In this document: positions 53,541-61,507 of the stretch, piece after piece | Position numbering within the stretch: position 1 is the stretch's first letter | How the letters are laid out: each line of letters begins with the position of its first letter | From: Acidobacteriota bacterium | Lineage (GTDB): Bacteria > Acidobacteriota > Terriglobia > Terriglobales > Acidobacteriaceae | Direction of reading: 5' to 3' | Assembly: GCA_021813745.1 (NCBI GenBank) | Contig: JAKAJO010000065.1 | Coordinates: 26,245-90,244 of the forward strand | DNA: 64,000 bases | Notes under the pieces: generated by a model | The model's database searches: none | What the model saw: the letters and a program-made list of their open reading frames with translations, nothing else | What the model was told of the DNA's origin: nothing | Translations under genes and position numbers: made by a program

Positions 53541-54163
53541 TGCCACAGAAGTCAATTGGCGCAGGCAAGCCCTCGAAACGGCAAGCGGAAATTCTTGCCT
53601 TCATCGAAGAATTCCAAAAGAATAACCGCTATTCACCCTCTCTTGAGGAGATTGCACGGCATTTTGAAATCTCGATCCCCACTGTCCACCAGCACGTGGC
53701 CTATTTGCGCAAGAAGGGGCTTCTCGCCAAAAAGAAGGGCGAGCGTCGAGCCATGCAGGTGCTCAACGACCGTTCACGTGACGTAGTGGAGATCCCCCTC
53801 ATGGGGTTGATCGCTGCCGGTGGACCGATTGAGGCGATCAGGAACCCGGAACCGATAAAGGTACCCCGGGCCATGCTCCCGCGCGGAGGGAACTACTTCG
53901 CGCTCAGGATCGCTGGCGTAAGCATGATTGAGGAAGGAATCTTTGACGGCGATATCGTCATCGTTCGGGAGCAGCAGACTGTCAATCCCGGTGAAACGGC
54001 GGTGGCATATCTCCCCGACAAGAATGAAGTCACCCTCAAAAAGATTTATCCCGAAAGCAATCGCGTTCGGCTGGTTCCTGCCAACCGAACCATGAAGCCC
54101 TTTTATGAAACGAACGTCGAGGTGCAAGGTCGAGTCGTTGCGGTATTGCGGCACGGATTCTAA
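53540..54163 (+). CDS. LexA-like repressor, divergent from the ubiquitin-like operon
   Basis: 207 residues. An N-terminal winged helix (RQAEILAFIEEFQKNNRYSP, SIPTVHQHVAYLRKKGLLAK) and a C-terminal S24 peptidase fold. The self-cleavage Ala-Gly is in GLIAAGGPIEA, the catalytic Ser in RIAGVSMIEEGIFDGD and the Lys in NEVTLKKIYPE. It therefore should lose repression on RecA activation. The ~77 bp to the divergent Ubl gene is short enough for one operator to control both. The transcript looks leaderless. Confidence 0.88.
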   Translation: MPQKSIGAGKPSKRQAEILAFIEEFQKNNRYSPSLEEIARHFEISIPTVHQHVAYLRKKGLLAKKKGERRAMQVLNDRSRDVVEIPLMGLIAAGGPIEAIRNPEPIKVPRAMLPRGGNYFALRIAGVSMIEEGIFDGDIVIVREQQTVNPGETAVAYLPDKNEVTLKKIYPESNRVRLVPANRTMKPFYETNVEVQGRVVAVLRHGF

Positions 54164-54186
54164 TCGCAAGTGCAGGACGGATAACC

Positions 54187-54711
54187 ATGACCCCAAAATT
54201 TTTAGGCAGAGACGGACAATATCACCCAGCAGGCTCTTTTATGGGCGTTGATGGGAAATACCACCCCAAGGGATACTTTCTTGGCAACGATGGGAAATAC
54301 CATCCAGCAGGTTCCTTCGTAGGACAAGATGGACGATACCACAGGTCTAGTGAGTTTCTTGGTCGCGACGGGAAGTATCATCCACAAGGCCAATTCATTG
54401 GACGTGACGGCGCATATCATCCGAAGGGGCAATTTTTAGGCCGCGATGGACAATACCACGAGTCTGGTTCATTCCTCGGCAGCGATGGCCTATACCATCC
54501 CGCCGGTTGTTTCTTGGGGGCGGATGGTCGCTATCATTTCGCGGGGTCGTTTTTGGGAAGCGACGGACGTTATCACTTGGCGGGTTCCTTCATTGGCGCA
54601 GATGGTCGCTATCACCCGCGGGGTTCATTTTTGGGGGTCAATGGAAGATATGAGGAGCCCGAGACTCTCGCTCACGAAGAGAAGAGAAATCAGGGAAACG
54701 TCACGTCGTAA
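54187..54711 (+). CDS. Protein made of twelve 13-residue repeats
   Basis: 174 residues, of which residues 5-160 are 12 tandem copies of a 13-residue unit, consensus F-[LIMV]-G-x-D-G-x-Y-H-P-x-G-x (for example FLGRDGQYHPAGS, FIGADGRYHPRGS). The last unit has FLGVNGRYEEPET. The short N- and C-termini are not recognised. The periodic F, G, D/N, G, Y pattern suggests a beta-structured repeat with tight turns, perhaps metal- or ligand-binding through Asp/His. No signal peptide. It begins 23 bp after the LexA-like gene and is probably cotranscribed with it. Confidence 0.8.
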   Translation: MTPKFLGRDGQYHPAGSFMGVDGKYHPKGYFLGNDGKYHPAGSFVGQDGRYHRSSEFLGRDGKYHPQGQFIGRDGAYHPKGQFLGRDGQYHESGSFLGSDGLYHPAGCFLGADGRYHFAGSFLGSDGRYHLAGSFIGADGRYHPRGSFLGVNGRYEEPETLAHEEKRNQGNVTS

Positions 54712-54818
54712 TCTGGTTCGAATCCCGCAATGTTTGTTGTGTACACCGCACCTTCGAGAGTTGGCACCAATTAGCAGAGGAGATGCGCGTGTTGACCATG
54801 ATCTCTCAGGGAGCGTGA
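54708..54818 (+). pseudogene. Relic of a serine recombinase 3' end (B)
   Basis: In frame: VIWFESRNVCCVHRTFESWH then QLAEEMRVLTM and a stop. It shares WFESRNV and the W-x-QLAEE core with relic A at 50290 (RAWFESRNVFYV...WNQLAEELES), and at DNA level ggttcgaatcccgcaatgtt is identical in both. It overlaps the stop of the repeat protein by a few bases. Confidence 0.65.
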
Positions 54819-54851
54819 TCCTATTGAGGTAAGCTAACTCCCAGCTTGTCG

Positions 54852-54949
54852 CCCTCCCGTCGGCCTCTCAAGGTGTGACGGACGAGTCATTCGTCTATTC
54901 GTCACCGAGAGGCCGGCGGCAGGGCGCAACGGGTTGTTTGTTGCGCCCG
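54852..54949. terminator. Long imperfect hairpin followed by a second perfect hairpin
   Basis: gccctcccg.cggcctctc (54852-54870) continuing to gtgacg pairs with cgtcac...gagaggccg.cgg.agggc (54901-54926), about 25 pairs with few mismatches. Immediately after it gggcgcaac/gttgcgccc (54923-54931, 54941-54949) forms a perfect 9-bp stem, 1 bp from the stop of the RuvC-like gene. The second fits a terminator for that minus-strand gene. Confidence 0.6.
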
Positions 54950-54950
54950 C

Positions 54951-55469
54951 TTATTCTTGAAGGCAGTCATGCCGCCAGCACGCCACCGCAAGCGCGACTG
55001 CGTCGAACATCGGCATCGAAAAGTGTTCGGGCTCCCACAATTTTCGCTTGGGCGGTAGGCTGGGCTGCAACTCAGGGAACATCCGGGCGAGTAGCGACGC
55101 AATCTCATCCTTAGACCTGACTCCGAAATCTTGAAATGCTTCGCGGACCTTGATCCGCGTAAACAGCCACGTCGAGGCGGATAAGTGTGACGCTTCTCGT
55201 CGGATACCTCGATAGAGCAACTCCACGCGATCAGGATTGAGCGCTTTCGCTGTCCGCGATTTTTCGATGGCTACAATGGAAGGCGCAAAACGTTCGAGCA
55301 GAGCCGCTACCCGCCTCGTAGCCGCTGCGACCCGGGCATCTTCGTTCTTCTCGTAATAGACCATGCCCCAATGGATCAGATCCACCGAGCCTTCGATGAT
55401 CGCGAAACCGAGACGCTGCGAACGCAGGGAAATCCCAAGAATCCTTTTGCTAGGCGGCTTCTTCGGCAT
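54951..55469 (-). CDS. RuvC-like RNase H-fold protein
   Basis: 172 residues. The N-terminal strand pair ILGISLRSQRLGFAIIEG, the acidic APSIVAIEKSRTAKALN (Glu) and FSMPMFDAVALAVACWRHD (Asp) follow the order of RuvC-type nucleases. The first acidic residue expected in 'GISLRSQ' (usually Asp) is replaced, so it may be inactive or a divergent member. It overlaps the XRE regulator gene by 20 bp, which implies linked expression. Role unknown. Confidence 0.65.
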   Translation of the reverse strand: MPKKPPSKRILGISLRSQRLGFAIIEGSVDLIHWGMVYYEKNEDARVAAATRRVAALLERFAPSIVAIEKSRTAKALNPDRVELLYRGIRREASHLSASTWLFTRIKVREAFQDFGVRSKDEIASLLARMFPELQPSLPPKRKLWEPEHFSMPMFDAVALAVACWRHDCLQE

Positions 55470-55830
55470 AATTGCGGTGATCTGGCTCTTGGTTTTCCCG
55501 TTCCCACATCCACGTCAGCTTGCGGGCGATTCTTGCCGCCTGTCGGCCCTTGGCGCTTGACTGTTCGAGGTCGCGGCGCATTTCCTGGAGACTCGCCTCG
55601 ATGGATTCACGCATTTTCTCGTATGCGGCCGGGAAGAGTTCCGCAACCGGAACGTGGAAGATTGCTTGATAACCGAGCGCAATGTAGAGCGGCGGAATCG
55701 ACCGCAACCGCTCGTGACGCGAGACTGGGCCCTCGTCCGGATATCCAAGGAGATTGCCGAGTTCCTTTTGGCTCAACCCCGCACGTTTCCGGTGAGAACC
55801 GAGGTAGCTCGCAAGGTGCGATTCTTTCAT
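55450..55830 (-). CDS. XRE-family transcriptional regulator
   Basis: 126 residues. The HTH is LGSHRKRAGLSQKELGNLLG followed by GPVSRHERLRSIPPLYIALG; the C-terminal half is a charged helix (ESIEASLQEMRRDLEQSSAK). A 30-bp inverted repeat (55849-55878) lies just upstream and may be its own operator. Encoded with the RuvC-like gene. Confidence 0.82.
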   Translation of the reverse strand: MKESHLASYLGSHRKRAGLSQKELGNLLGYPDEGPVSRHERLRSIPPLYIALGYQAIFHVPVAELFPAAYEKMRESIEASLQEMRRDLEQSSAKGRQAARIARKLTWMWERENQEPDHRNYAEEAA

Positions 55831-55848
55831 CTGTCAAAGAGCATGCTA

Positions 55849-55878
55849 TGTTAGTCGACCTTTTTCGTCAGTCTAACA
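55849..55878 (-). promoter_or_regulatory. Inverted repeat upstream of the XRE gene
   Basis: tgttag (55849-55854) and ctaaca (55873-55878) enclose a second pair gac/gtc, giving a symmetric 30-bp site about 20 bp before the start codon. Likely operator for the XRE regulator. The next ~265 bases to 56144 hold no supported gene. Confidence 0.55.
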
Positions 55879-56144
55879 AGCAGACAAGAATGCAATAGAT
55901 GGGGAATTGTGCATCTCGTGCCGGATTGAGCGGCCAGGATTCGCCGCGTCGGAATGGCGGAAAACGAGTGCACCCCGTGAATTCAATGTTTCTGAAGAAT
56001 CTGCTGTGTGTCAACGCTTGAAATCTATCGAACAGAAGGCTATGCAAGGTGCATTCGTTGTGCGTTTATCGATTGACGTCTGTTCACTGAGGATGGATCG
56101 CGGGCTACTCGAAAGGCCGCAAGCACTGCCTAATTATCGAAAGT

Positions 56145-57536
56145 TCATTCACCCGCTTCACGCCAAGGGTTGTCTCTCCAGCGAATCGCGCCGTCATGCC
56201 ACCCCTCATGAGGCGTCCAGATTCTCAATGGCAGCGGTCGAGCGAGTTCTGGGCAATCGGCTAAGCAATGGTCGAGTCGATGGGTTTGCTCCAGTTCGCG
56301 GTGAGCGAATTCATAGTTCCCACTGGGAAACACATACTTAGGTTCGAGAGACGGGGTAAAGTGATACCGGAAATGCGCTCCTAAATCGGCAGATTCAACC
56401 TGGACGATGAGGTTGTCTTCCGACTGGTCCATCCGATTGGCATGACCGTAAGGCCTCGCAAGCACATCAATGATCTCTGTTTTAGGGAAGAGGATGTATT
56501 TCCTGGGGAATCCTGCTGGCCCATTGCGATACCGGTAACGGGGCCGCCCTCCGGGCGGTGAAGAGCAGGGAGCATCGTCGACGCCAAAGATTGCGGCGAA
56601 CGGAAGGTCAAACGCGTTATTCTCTCCGCAGATAACCAGACATTCGGTGGTATTGATGGTCCCGGGACAGAGCCATTCGACGAATCCGCCATTGGCGAAG
56701 TGGGTCATGGCATTACCCAGGGAATCAATCCTTAACACACATCCAGACCACCCGGCATCATTTGCAAGTGCCGCCCAGACCATCATTCCCTGCGACGTAC
56801 GGTAGGGAATCACATGCCGGAACGCCCACGCTCGCGGAAATGCTCCCCCATCACGATCGATAAGGTCCGAACTGGCATCGAGCATCCAAGCCACTTCGCC
56901 GGTCGGCTTGAGAAAAATGATCGAATCTGGCTTCCGGGCATCGCTGAATTTGGCAGTGACGAGCGCGCCGGGATTGCCGCTGTCATGGAAGTCGACCAGT
57001 TGAACCCGCCATTCGTCCCGGTCGAGAATGCCTCGACGCAAAGGAGACGGGAATCGATACGACCAAAGCCGCGCACCCGAAAGATCGAACCCGACGACAT
57101 GCGTTTCTGACAGTTCGAGATGCGCGAGAGGCCCCGGCGGCGGGGTCCCGCGCGAAGACTCTCTGAGCGATTTCTGCACAATAAAACGGTCTCTGTCGCT
57201 GTCTTTTCCGGACCACGCCAAACGATACCCGCGATGACGTTTGCTTGCAATGGAAATACTTCTGCTATGGGCGGCAAGAATCCTGCGGAGCTTCGCAATT
57301 GATTGGTGCACACTGCTAGGTTCTACAAAACGGGGCGAGTCGCCCGCCTCCCAGGCCCGTTCAAGGATTTTCGTGATCGAAAGATACGCAGGGCTCGCTT
57401 CATAAAGCACGCGGAAGACGCGAAATTCCGTGGCGTCGAGATCAATAAGTGTGCCGTCATAATAGAGGCACTGGAGATCGAAATCGATTTCGAATTTTCC
57501 TTGTTCTCCGAACCCACCGCCGGATTCATCCATCAC
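56145..57536 (-). CDS. Winged-helix DNA-binding protein with propeller-like C-terminal domain
   Basis: 463 residues. The N-terminus (about 20-110) is an OmpR-type winged helix: LIDLDATEFRVFRVLYEASP, VEPSSVHQSIAKLRRILAAH, ISIASKRHRGYRLAW. The remaining ~350 residues are rich in strands and Gly/Trp/Asp (VVGFDLSGARLWSYRFPSPL; IIFLKPTGEVAWMLDASSDL), consistent with a beta-propeller of the kind fused to such winged helices in Acidobacteriota. No transmembrane segment is evident. It may be a one-component regulator sensing a small molecule or protein. Confidence 0.72.
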   Translation of the reverse strand: MMDESGGGFGEQGKFEIDFDLQCLYYDGTLIDLDATEFRVFRVLYEASPAYLSITKILERAWEAGDSPRFVEPSSVHQSIAKLRRILAAHSRSISIASKRHRGYRLAWSGKDSDRDRFIVQKSLRESSRGTPPPGPLAHLELSETHVVGFDLSGARLWSYRFPSPLRRGILDRDEWRVQLVDFHDSGNPGALVTAKFSDARKPDSIIFLKPTGEVAWMLDASSDLIDRDGGAFPRAWAFRHVIPYRTSQGMMVWAALANDAGWSGCVLRIDSLGNAMTHFANGGFVEWLCPGTINTTECLVICGENNAFDLPFAAIFGVDDAPCSSPPGGRPRYRYRNGPAGFPRKYILFPKTEIIDVLARPYGHANRMDQSEDNLIVQVESADLGAHFRYHFTPSLEPKYVFPSGNYEFAHRELEQTHRLDHCLADCPELARPLPLRIWTPHEGWHDGAIRWRDNPWREAGE

Positions 57537-57658
57537 AGTCTCCGCGAGAATTCAGCGACAGTTCAGCGTCGATTCAGTGAGCTATGTCGCACGTGGACTA
57601 ACCTACTCATGAAACCGAAAACTGCACCCATGGGGCGCAGAACGGTACGAAATGAATT

Positions 57659-57689
57659 CCCAGGGTGGTGGTCAAAACACCACCCTGGG
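57659..57689. terminator. Perfect 12-bp hairpin
   Basis: cccagggtggtg (57659-57670) and caccaccctggg (57678-57689), loop gtcaaaa. Between divergent genes, so an operator or a structured RNA is as likely as a terminator. Confidence 0.45.
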
Positions 57690-57778
57690 TACCGCAATGA
57701 TCCGCGGTAGGTATTCACCTGAAGGGCAGGCGAACACCCAACGCGCCACCATCGCTCAGTCCGAATGGCACTATCGTG

Positions 57779-57809
57779 CGGTATCCCTTGTATTATGCAT
57801 GAGATACCG
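57779..57809. promoter_or_regulatory. Inverted repeat cggtatc/gataccg
   Basis: 7-bp arms (57779-57785 and 57803-57809) around a 17-base centre containing tattat. In the ~400-base gap between the divergent winged-helix gene and the receiver-like gene; a plausible operator. No other gene is seen in the gap. Confidence 0.45.
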
Positions 57810-57940
57810 GACATGTCAAAAGCCCTCTCGGATATAGTCCGGCATCCCGAGCGGTGGGGTGTAATGCGGTCGCCTCATCCAATCCAGGAAATCACCTCGC
57901 GGTGAATCGCGGAGAATCGTTGCTCTGCGAGGGCCTCGCG

Positions 57941-58264
57941 ATGGATCGGATTCTCATTCTCGACAATGATGCCGCTCACGCCGATGCACTCGTCCGCGCA
58001 CTCCGCCGCATGGACCGATCCATCGAGACCTGCGCTGATACCAGGCTTGCCATAGCAAAGTGCCTCACCGACGCAACGGATGTGCTGATCGTGGTTCCGG
58101 CATCTCCCCGCGATTGGAAAGAGCAACTAAGCGCCACTTGTGCCACCCTCAAATCCCGCGTAGATCATCCTGCCGTGCTTTGCGTTCTCCGATGGATGCC
58201 ACAAGGACCCATGGACCGTTTGTTCGGAGATGCATTGGGGATCGAGGTGCAGCATGAGCGCTAG
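57941..58264 (+). CDS. Receiver-like protein
   Basis: 107 residues from ATG 57941 (GAGG upstream). Begins MDRILILDNDAAHADALVRA, as in a response-regulator receiver, with DATDVLIVVPASP where the phospho-acceptor strand would be; the usual Asp at the strand end is not evident, so it is probably a degenerate receiver. It overlaps the next gene, which has the matching DNA-binding domain, by 11 bp. Confidence 0.6.
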   Translation: MDRILILDNDAAHADALVRALRRMDRSIETCADTRLAIAKCLTDATDVLIVVPASPRDWKEQLSATCATLKSRVDHPAVLCVLRWMPQGPMDRLFGDALGIEVQHER

Positions 58265-58796
58265 CACAAGCTTCGAACATATCGCGCTTGCGGTTGATTA
58301 TCTCGTCGCGAAACGAAAGCAGGCGAGGTCCACGCAACCTCGATTGGTGATTGTGCACGGTCACCATCAGCCGGGGACCGCCTGCCACTGCGGAGAAACA
58401 ATTGAGCAGGTCTTCCTGGGAGTAGGCCGACGCTTGATTGCACTCGCACTCTCCCCTACGGGGCTCGTCGTTGTCGATATTCTCGCGCGTAAGCGGTCGA
58501 TGCTCTTGAGCGCCGCGCAAATTGAACAGATTGCCGCCTCGCATCCTTTCTATATGCATCTCGGCGCAAATACGGCGAGCAAGAATAGACGAGCCATTCG
58601 ATTGGCACGTCGGTCCATCAAGGTATTCATCTCTCGCTTCCGCAGGCTGCTCGCGAAGGCGTCTGCGCAGGCGGGGGTGGAAACACGCCCGGAGAACATC
58701 CTCGTCTCCGAACCTACCGACTTATTGAACATCACCGCATATCGCCTCGCTCTTCCGTGCGAATTCGCGCATGTCAGCGGAAGCTCCATGGGGTGA
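58254..58796 (+). CDS. Winged-helix DNA-binding protein
   Basis: 180 residues from ATG 58254. The C-terminal half looks like an OmpR-type winged helix: MLLSAAQIEQIAASHPFYMH, IKVFISRFRRLLAKASAQAG and NITAYRLALPCEF. The N-terminal half (RLVIVHGHHQPGTACHCGET) is not recognised; its HGHH and CHC could bind metal. Together with the preceding receiver-like protein it resembles a response regulator split in two. It also overlaps the following gene's possible start. Confidence 0.65.
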   Translation: MSASTSFEHIALAVDYLVAKRKQARSTQPRLVIVHGHHQPGTACHCGETIEQVFLGVGRRLIALALSPTGLVVVDILARKRSMLLSAAQIEQIAASHPFYMHLGANTASKNRRAIRLARRSIKVFISRFRRLLAKASAQAGVETRPENILVSEPTDLLNITAYRLALPCEFAHVSGSSMG

Positions 58797-58803
58797 AGAG
58801 ACT

Positions 58804-59274
58804 ATGCCCACGATTGCTCTCGAACTCGACGGACCATTACAGCCCACCTTCCCGGCGGCGTTGCGCCGCCCGCAAGGACGTATCGGAAGCGGCGTAGCCC
58901 TCGCTACGACCAGGAGCATGGCACAATGGACAGACAATCCGCACCATTGGCAAACCCTTATTCTCCTCTTGCCGCTGTTCCACAACCCGGACGCTAAAGG
59001 CTATCGGAAGCCGGTTTCCAAGGCATTGATCCAGAGGACCCTCAGCGAAATGCAGCGTATGTTCACCGGTTACACTCTCACGCGGGCAATGGGGTGGTAC
59101 TGGGATGAAACCAAAAACACGGGCGTGCCGGATGAACTTGTGCGCTTGAAGGTTGACGGGGTATTCACCGGCAGCGATCTTTGCATGCTCCACGAATGGA
59201 AGGAAAAACTGCGACACAGATTCAAGCAAGATTACATCTACATGCGGCTCACCGCATCAGGTATGGCGATTTGA
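58804..59274 (+). CDS. Hypothetical protein
   Basis: 156 residues from ATG 58804 (MPTIALELDGPLQPTF); an ATG at 58771 would overlap the previous gene by 26 bp. Mostly helical, with HWQTLILLLPLFHNPDAKGY and KYRLKQDYIY-like basic patches toward the C-terminus. No family recognised. Likely part of the same operon as the two preceding genes. The sequence from 59275 to 59441 holds no supported gene. Confidence 0.6.
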   Translation: MPTIALELDGPLQPTFPAALRRPQGRIGSGVALATTRSMAQWTDNPHHWQTLILLLPLFHNPDAKGYRKPVSKALIQRTLSEMQRMFTGYTLTRAMGWYWDETKNTGVPDELVRLKVDGVFTGSDLCMLHEWKEKLRHRFKQDYIYMRLTASGMAI

Positions 59275-59441
59275 ACGCGACTGCGCGAACGATAACAAAA
59301 AGCCACTTTCAATAGCGGAGTTGAAAAATTGATGCGGAAACACAAAAACACGAACATACTCTGTCCCCAGAGCGCAGCTACACACTACGTCGGTTGCATG
59401 TCGCTGCAACTCTGAGCATCGCTTGACCAGCGAACGCAGTG

Positions 59442-59594
59442 CTATCGCGAGGATTTGCGCTGCGAGTCCGCTTTCCGATTAGAAAGGGCGGACGCTGCAA
59501 TCCGCTTGGTCGTGGGGCTGGTTGAGCCGCTCCGCATCACCTGTGAAGCCTTCGTGGCGATGCCGCCATGTGTCCGTACTGAGTTTTTTGCCAT
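59442..59594 (-). CDS. Small basic Ser/Ala-rich protein
   Basis: 50 residues from ATG 59594 (AAAGGA upstream). It has the pattern ATKASQVMRSGSTSPTTKRI, AASALSNRK; short proteins with a KASKVLR...SKxAAASALSQ pattern occur widely on integrated elements, with no known function. Divergent from the second LexA-like gene. Confidence 0.6.
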   Translation of the reverse strand: MAKNSVRTHGGIATKASQVMRSGSTSPTTKRIAASALSNRKADSQRKSSR

Positions 59595-59660
59595 GTTGAT
59601 TGTCCTTTGCTGGCGGCTCACGACTATTCCGCCCCTGGAATCCACTTCTGCCGGTGCCTA

Positions 59661-59715
59661 TTGACGGCATCGGGCGTCGCGCTATAATAAGAACACGACT
59701 ACGCCACTATTATAG
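59661..59715 (+). promoter_or_regulatory. Promoter with inverted repeat for second LexA-like gene
   Basis: TTGACG (59661-59666), 16-bp spacer, TATAAT (59683-59688). The -10 lies inside one arm of an inverted repeat ctataata (59682-59689) / tattatag (59708-59715). Binding there would block the promoter, so this is a likely operator of the adjacent repressor. Confidence 0.7.
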
Positions 59716-59726
59716 TCAAAACGAAA

Positions 59727-60374
59727 ATGGGACGCAAGAGACAGCTCGATAAGGAACAGGTGCTCGGGGCCATTCACGATTGGCTTGTTGAGCATGGAGT
59801 GCCACCTACCATAGAAGAACTGCGTGCAAAACTGAAAGTTGGATCAACCCGTACAATTGTGCGCTATCTTCAGTGGCTCGAAGAGGATGGCGACATTGAG
59901 CGCTGGCCGGGAGCGAGGGGGCTTAAGCTGCTGCGGAGCAGCAATAAGGGACTCGAAACCACGTCTGTTCCCCTCGTCGGGGAAGTCCCAGCGGGTCCCC
60001 TGATGGTCGCCGAAGAAAATATCGAGGGGTGGTTTCGGCTGCCGAAAGCGTCGTTGAAGCCAAACTCGGCAAAGTTCTTCCTCCTCCGGGTTCGAGGGAA
60101 TTCGATGAACCAGGCCACGGTGGACGGAAAGCGGATTGAAAACGGCGACATTGTGGTGGTGCGGCAGCAGCCAACCGCCGAAAAGGGCGACATCGTGGTG
60201 GCCCTGATCGACGGCGAGGCCACGATCAAACACTTCGAGCCGGGGCACGGCTACTATCTTCTCCGTCCGAAATCCTCAGATCCGCAGCACCAGCCCATCA
60301 TTGTTGATCACGGGTTCAGCATCGCGGGCGTCGTGTGCGGAATTCTCAAAAAAGGGGAAAAGCTACTTGGCTAA
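59727..60374 (+). CDS. LexA-like repressor heading the MBL cassette
   Basis: 215 residues. N-terminal winged helix (LDKEQVLGAIHDWLVEHGVP, STRTIVRYLQWLEEDGDIER) and S24 C-terminal domain: cleavage Ala-Gly in GEVPAGPLMV, Ser in RVRGNSMNQATVDGK, Lys in DGEATIKHFEPG. Different from the LexA-like protein at 53540 in its N-terminal half. It begins a rightward run of five genes with short gaps or overlaps, so it probably controls them in response to DNA damage. Confidence 0.88.
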   Translation: MGRKRQLDKEQVLGAIHDWLVEHGVPPTIEELRAKLKVGSTRTIVRYLQWLEEDGDIERWPGARGLKLLRSSNKGLETTSVPLVGEVPAGPLMVAEENIEGWFRLPKASLKPNSAKFFLLRVRGNSMNQATVDGKRIENGDIVVVRQQPTAEKGDIVVALIDGEATIKHFEPGHGYYLLRPKSSDPQHQPIIVDHGFSIAGVVCGILKKGEKLLG

Positions 60375-60396
60375 TCAATCATCTTAGAGGCGCGCT

Positions 60397-61494
60397 ATGG
60401 AACCTGGATACGAGATTGACTTTCTTCCGGTGGGTAATGGACAGAGCGGCGATGCCATCGCTCTTCGATTCGGAAATGTGTTCGGCCCGCGCAACGAGCA
60501 AGTGGTTGTTGTTGTTGACGGCGGATTTACTGACGACGGGCAAAAGGTTGTAGACCACGTCCGACGGTATTACGGCACGAATCGAATCGATCTTGTCGTT
60601 TCAACCCATCCAGATGCCGATCACGCGGCAGGACTAGAAACCGTTCTTAAAGAGTGTGAGGTGGGATGTCTTTGGATGCATCAACCGTGGAATCACACAG
60701 ATGACATCGCAAAGATGTTCAAAGACGGCCGCGTAACCGACAACAGCGTTACGGAGGCCCTGCGCAAATCCCTTGATGAAGCAAGAAGCCTCGAACGAAT
60801 AGCGCTGTCCAAGAAGATTCCTATCGTTGAACCATTTGCCGGAGTTAGCGACGCGAGCGGGTCAGTGTGGGCCATCGGTCCCAGCAAAGCGTTTTATGAG
60901 AGTCTCCTCCCATCGTTTCGAGTCTTACCCGAGCCAGTAGCGCCCCAGTCGGGGATTCTTTCAAAAGCCTTCCGTCGAGTCGAAGAGGTCATTAAGTGGA
61001 TTGCGGAGAGTTGGGACTTCGAAACTTTGGACGATACCGGCGAAACTAGCGCTGAAAACGATTCGAGCACTATTTTGTTGATTGCCGTGGGAAATCATTA
61101 TTTACTTTTTACGGCTGACGCCGGGATTACCGCCCTCACCAACGCGATTGACCTCCTCAACAATGCGGGGATTGATCTTTCGAAGATCAAATTCGTTCAG
61201 GTTCCCCATCACGGCAGTAAGCGGAATGTGGGCCCAAGCATCCTTGATTGCATTCTTGGACCAAAGCTGAAACAGGAGGCTAAGCTGCGCACTGCATTTG
61301 TTTCTGTCGCAAATTCCGTAAACGACAAGCACCCATCCAAGAAAGTCGTAAACGCATTCAGGCGACGCGGCGCGCCTGTTTTAGCAACCGGAGGCCAAGG
61401 GAAATGTCATTACTTCAATGCTCCGGGATGGCCAGCACGTGAAAACTGGTCCGCAGCGGAACCGTTACCGTTCTACACTCAGGTCGAAGAATAA
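60397..61494 (+). CDS. Metallo-beta-lactamase-fold hydrolase (ComEC-like domain), first
   Basis: 365 residues. The metal-binding motif is VVSTHPDADHAAGLETVL (HxDADH), with KFVQVPHHGSKRN as the later His segment and LLFTADAG earlier. This is the branch of the MBL fold found as the soluble domain of ComEC/Rec2 and in free-standing proteins that act with phosphodiester or nucleotide substrates. No membrane segment. Its 22-bp gap from the LexA-like gene supports one operon. Confidence 0.85.
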   Translation: MEPGYEIDFLPVGNGQSGDAIALRFGNVFGPRNEQVVVVVDGGFTDDGQKVVDHVRRYYGTNRIDLVVSTHPDADHAAGLETVLKECEVGCLWMHQPWNHTDDIAKMFKDGRVTDNSVTEALRKSLDEARSLERIALSKKIPIVEPFAGVSDASGSVWAIGPSKAFYESLLPSFRVLPEPVAPQSGILSKAFRRVEEVIKWIAESWDFETLDDTGETSAENDSSTILLIAVGNHYLLFTADAGITALTNAIDLLNNAGIDLSKIKFVQVPHHGSKRNVGPSILDCILGPKLKQEAKLRTAFVSVANSVNDKHPSKKVVNAFRRRGAPVLATGGQGKCHYFNAPGWPARENWSAAEPLPFYTQVEE

Positions 61495-61507
61495 TTATGG
61501 ACACGAG

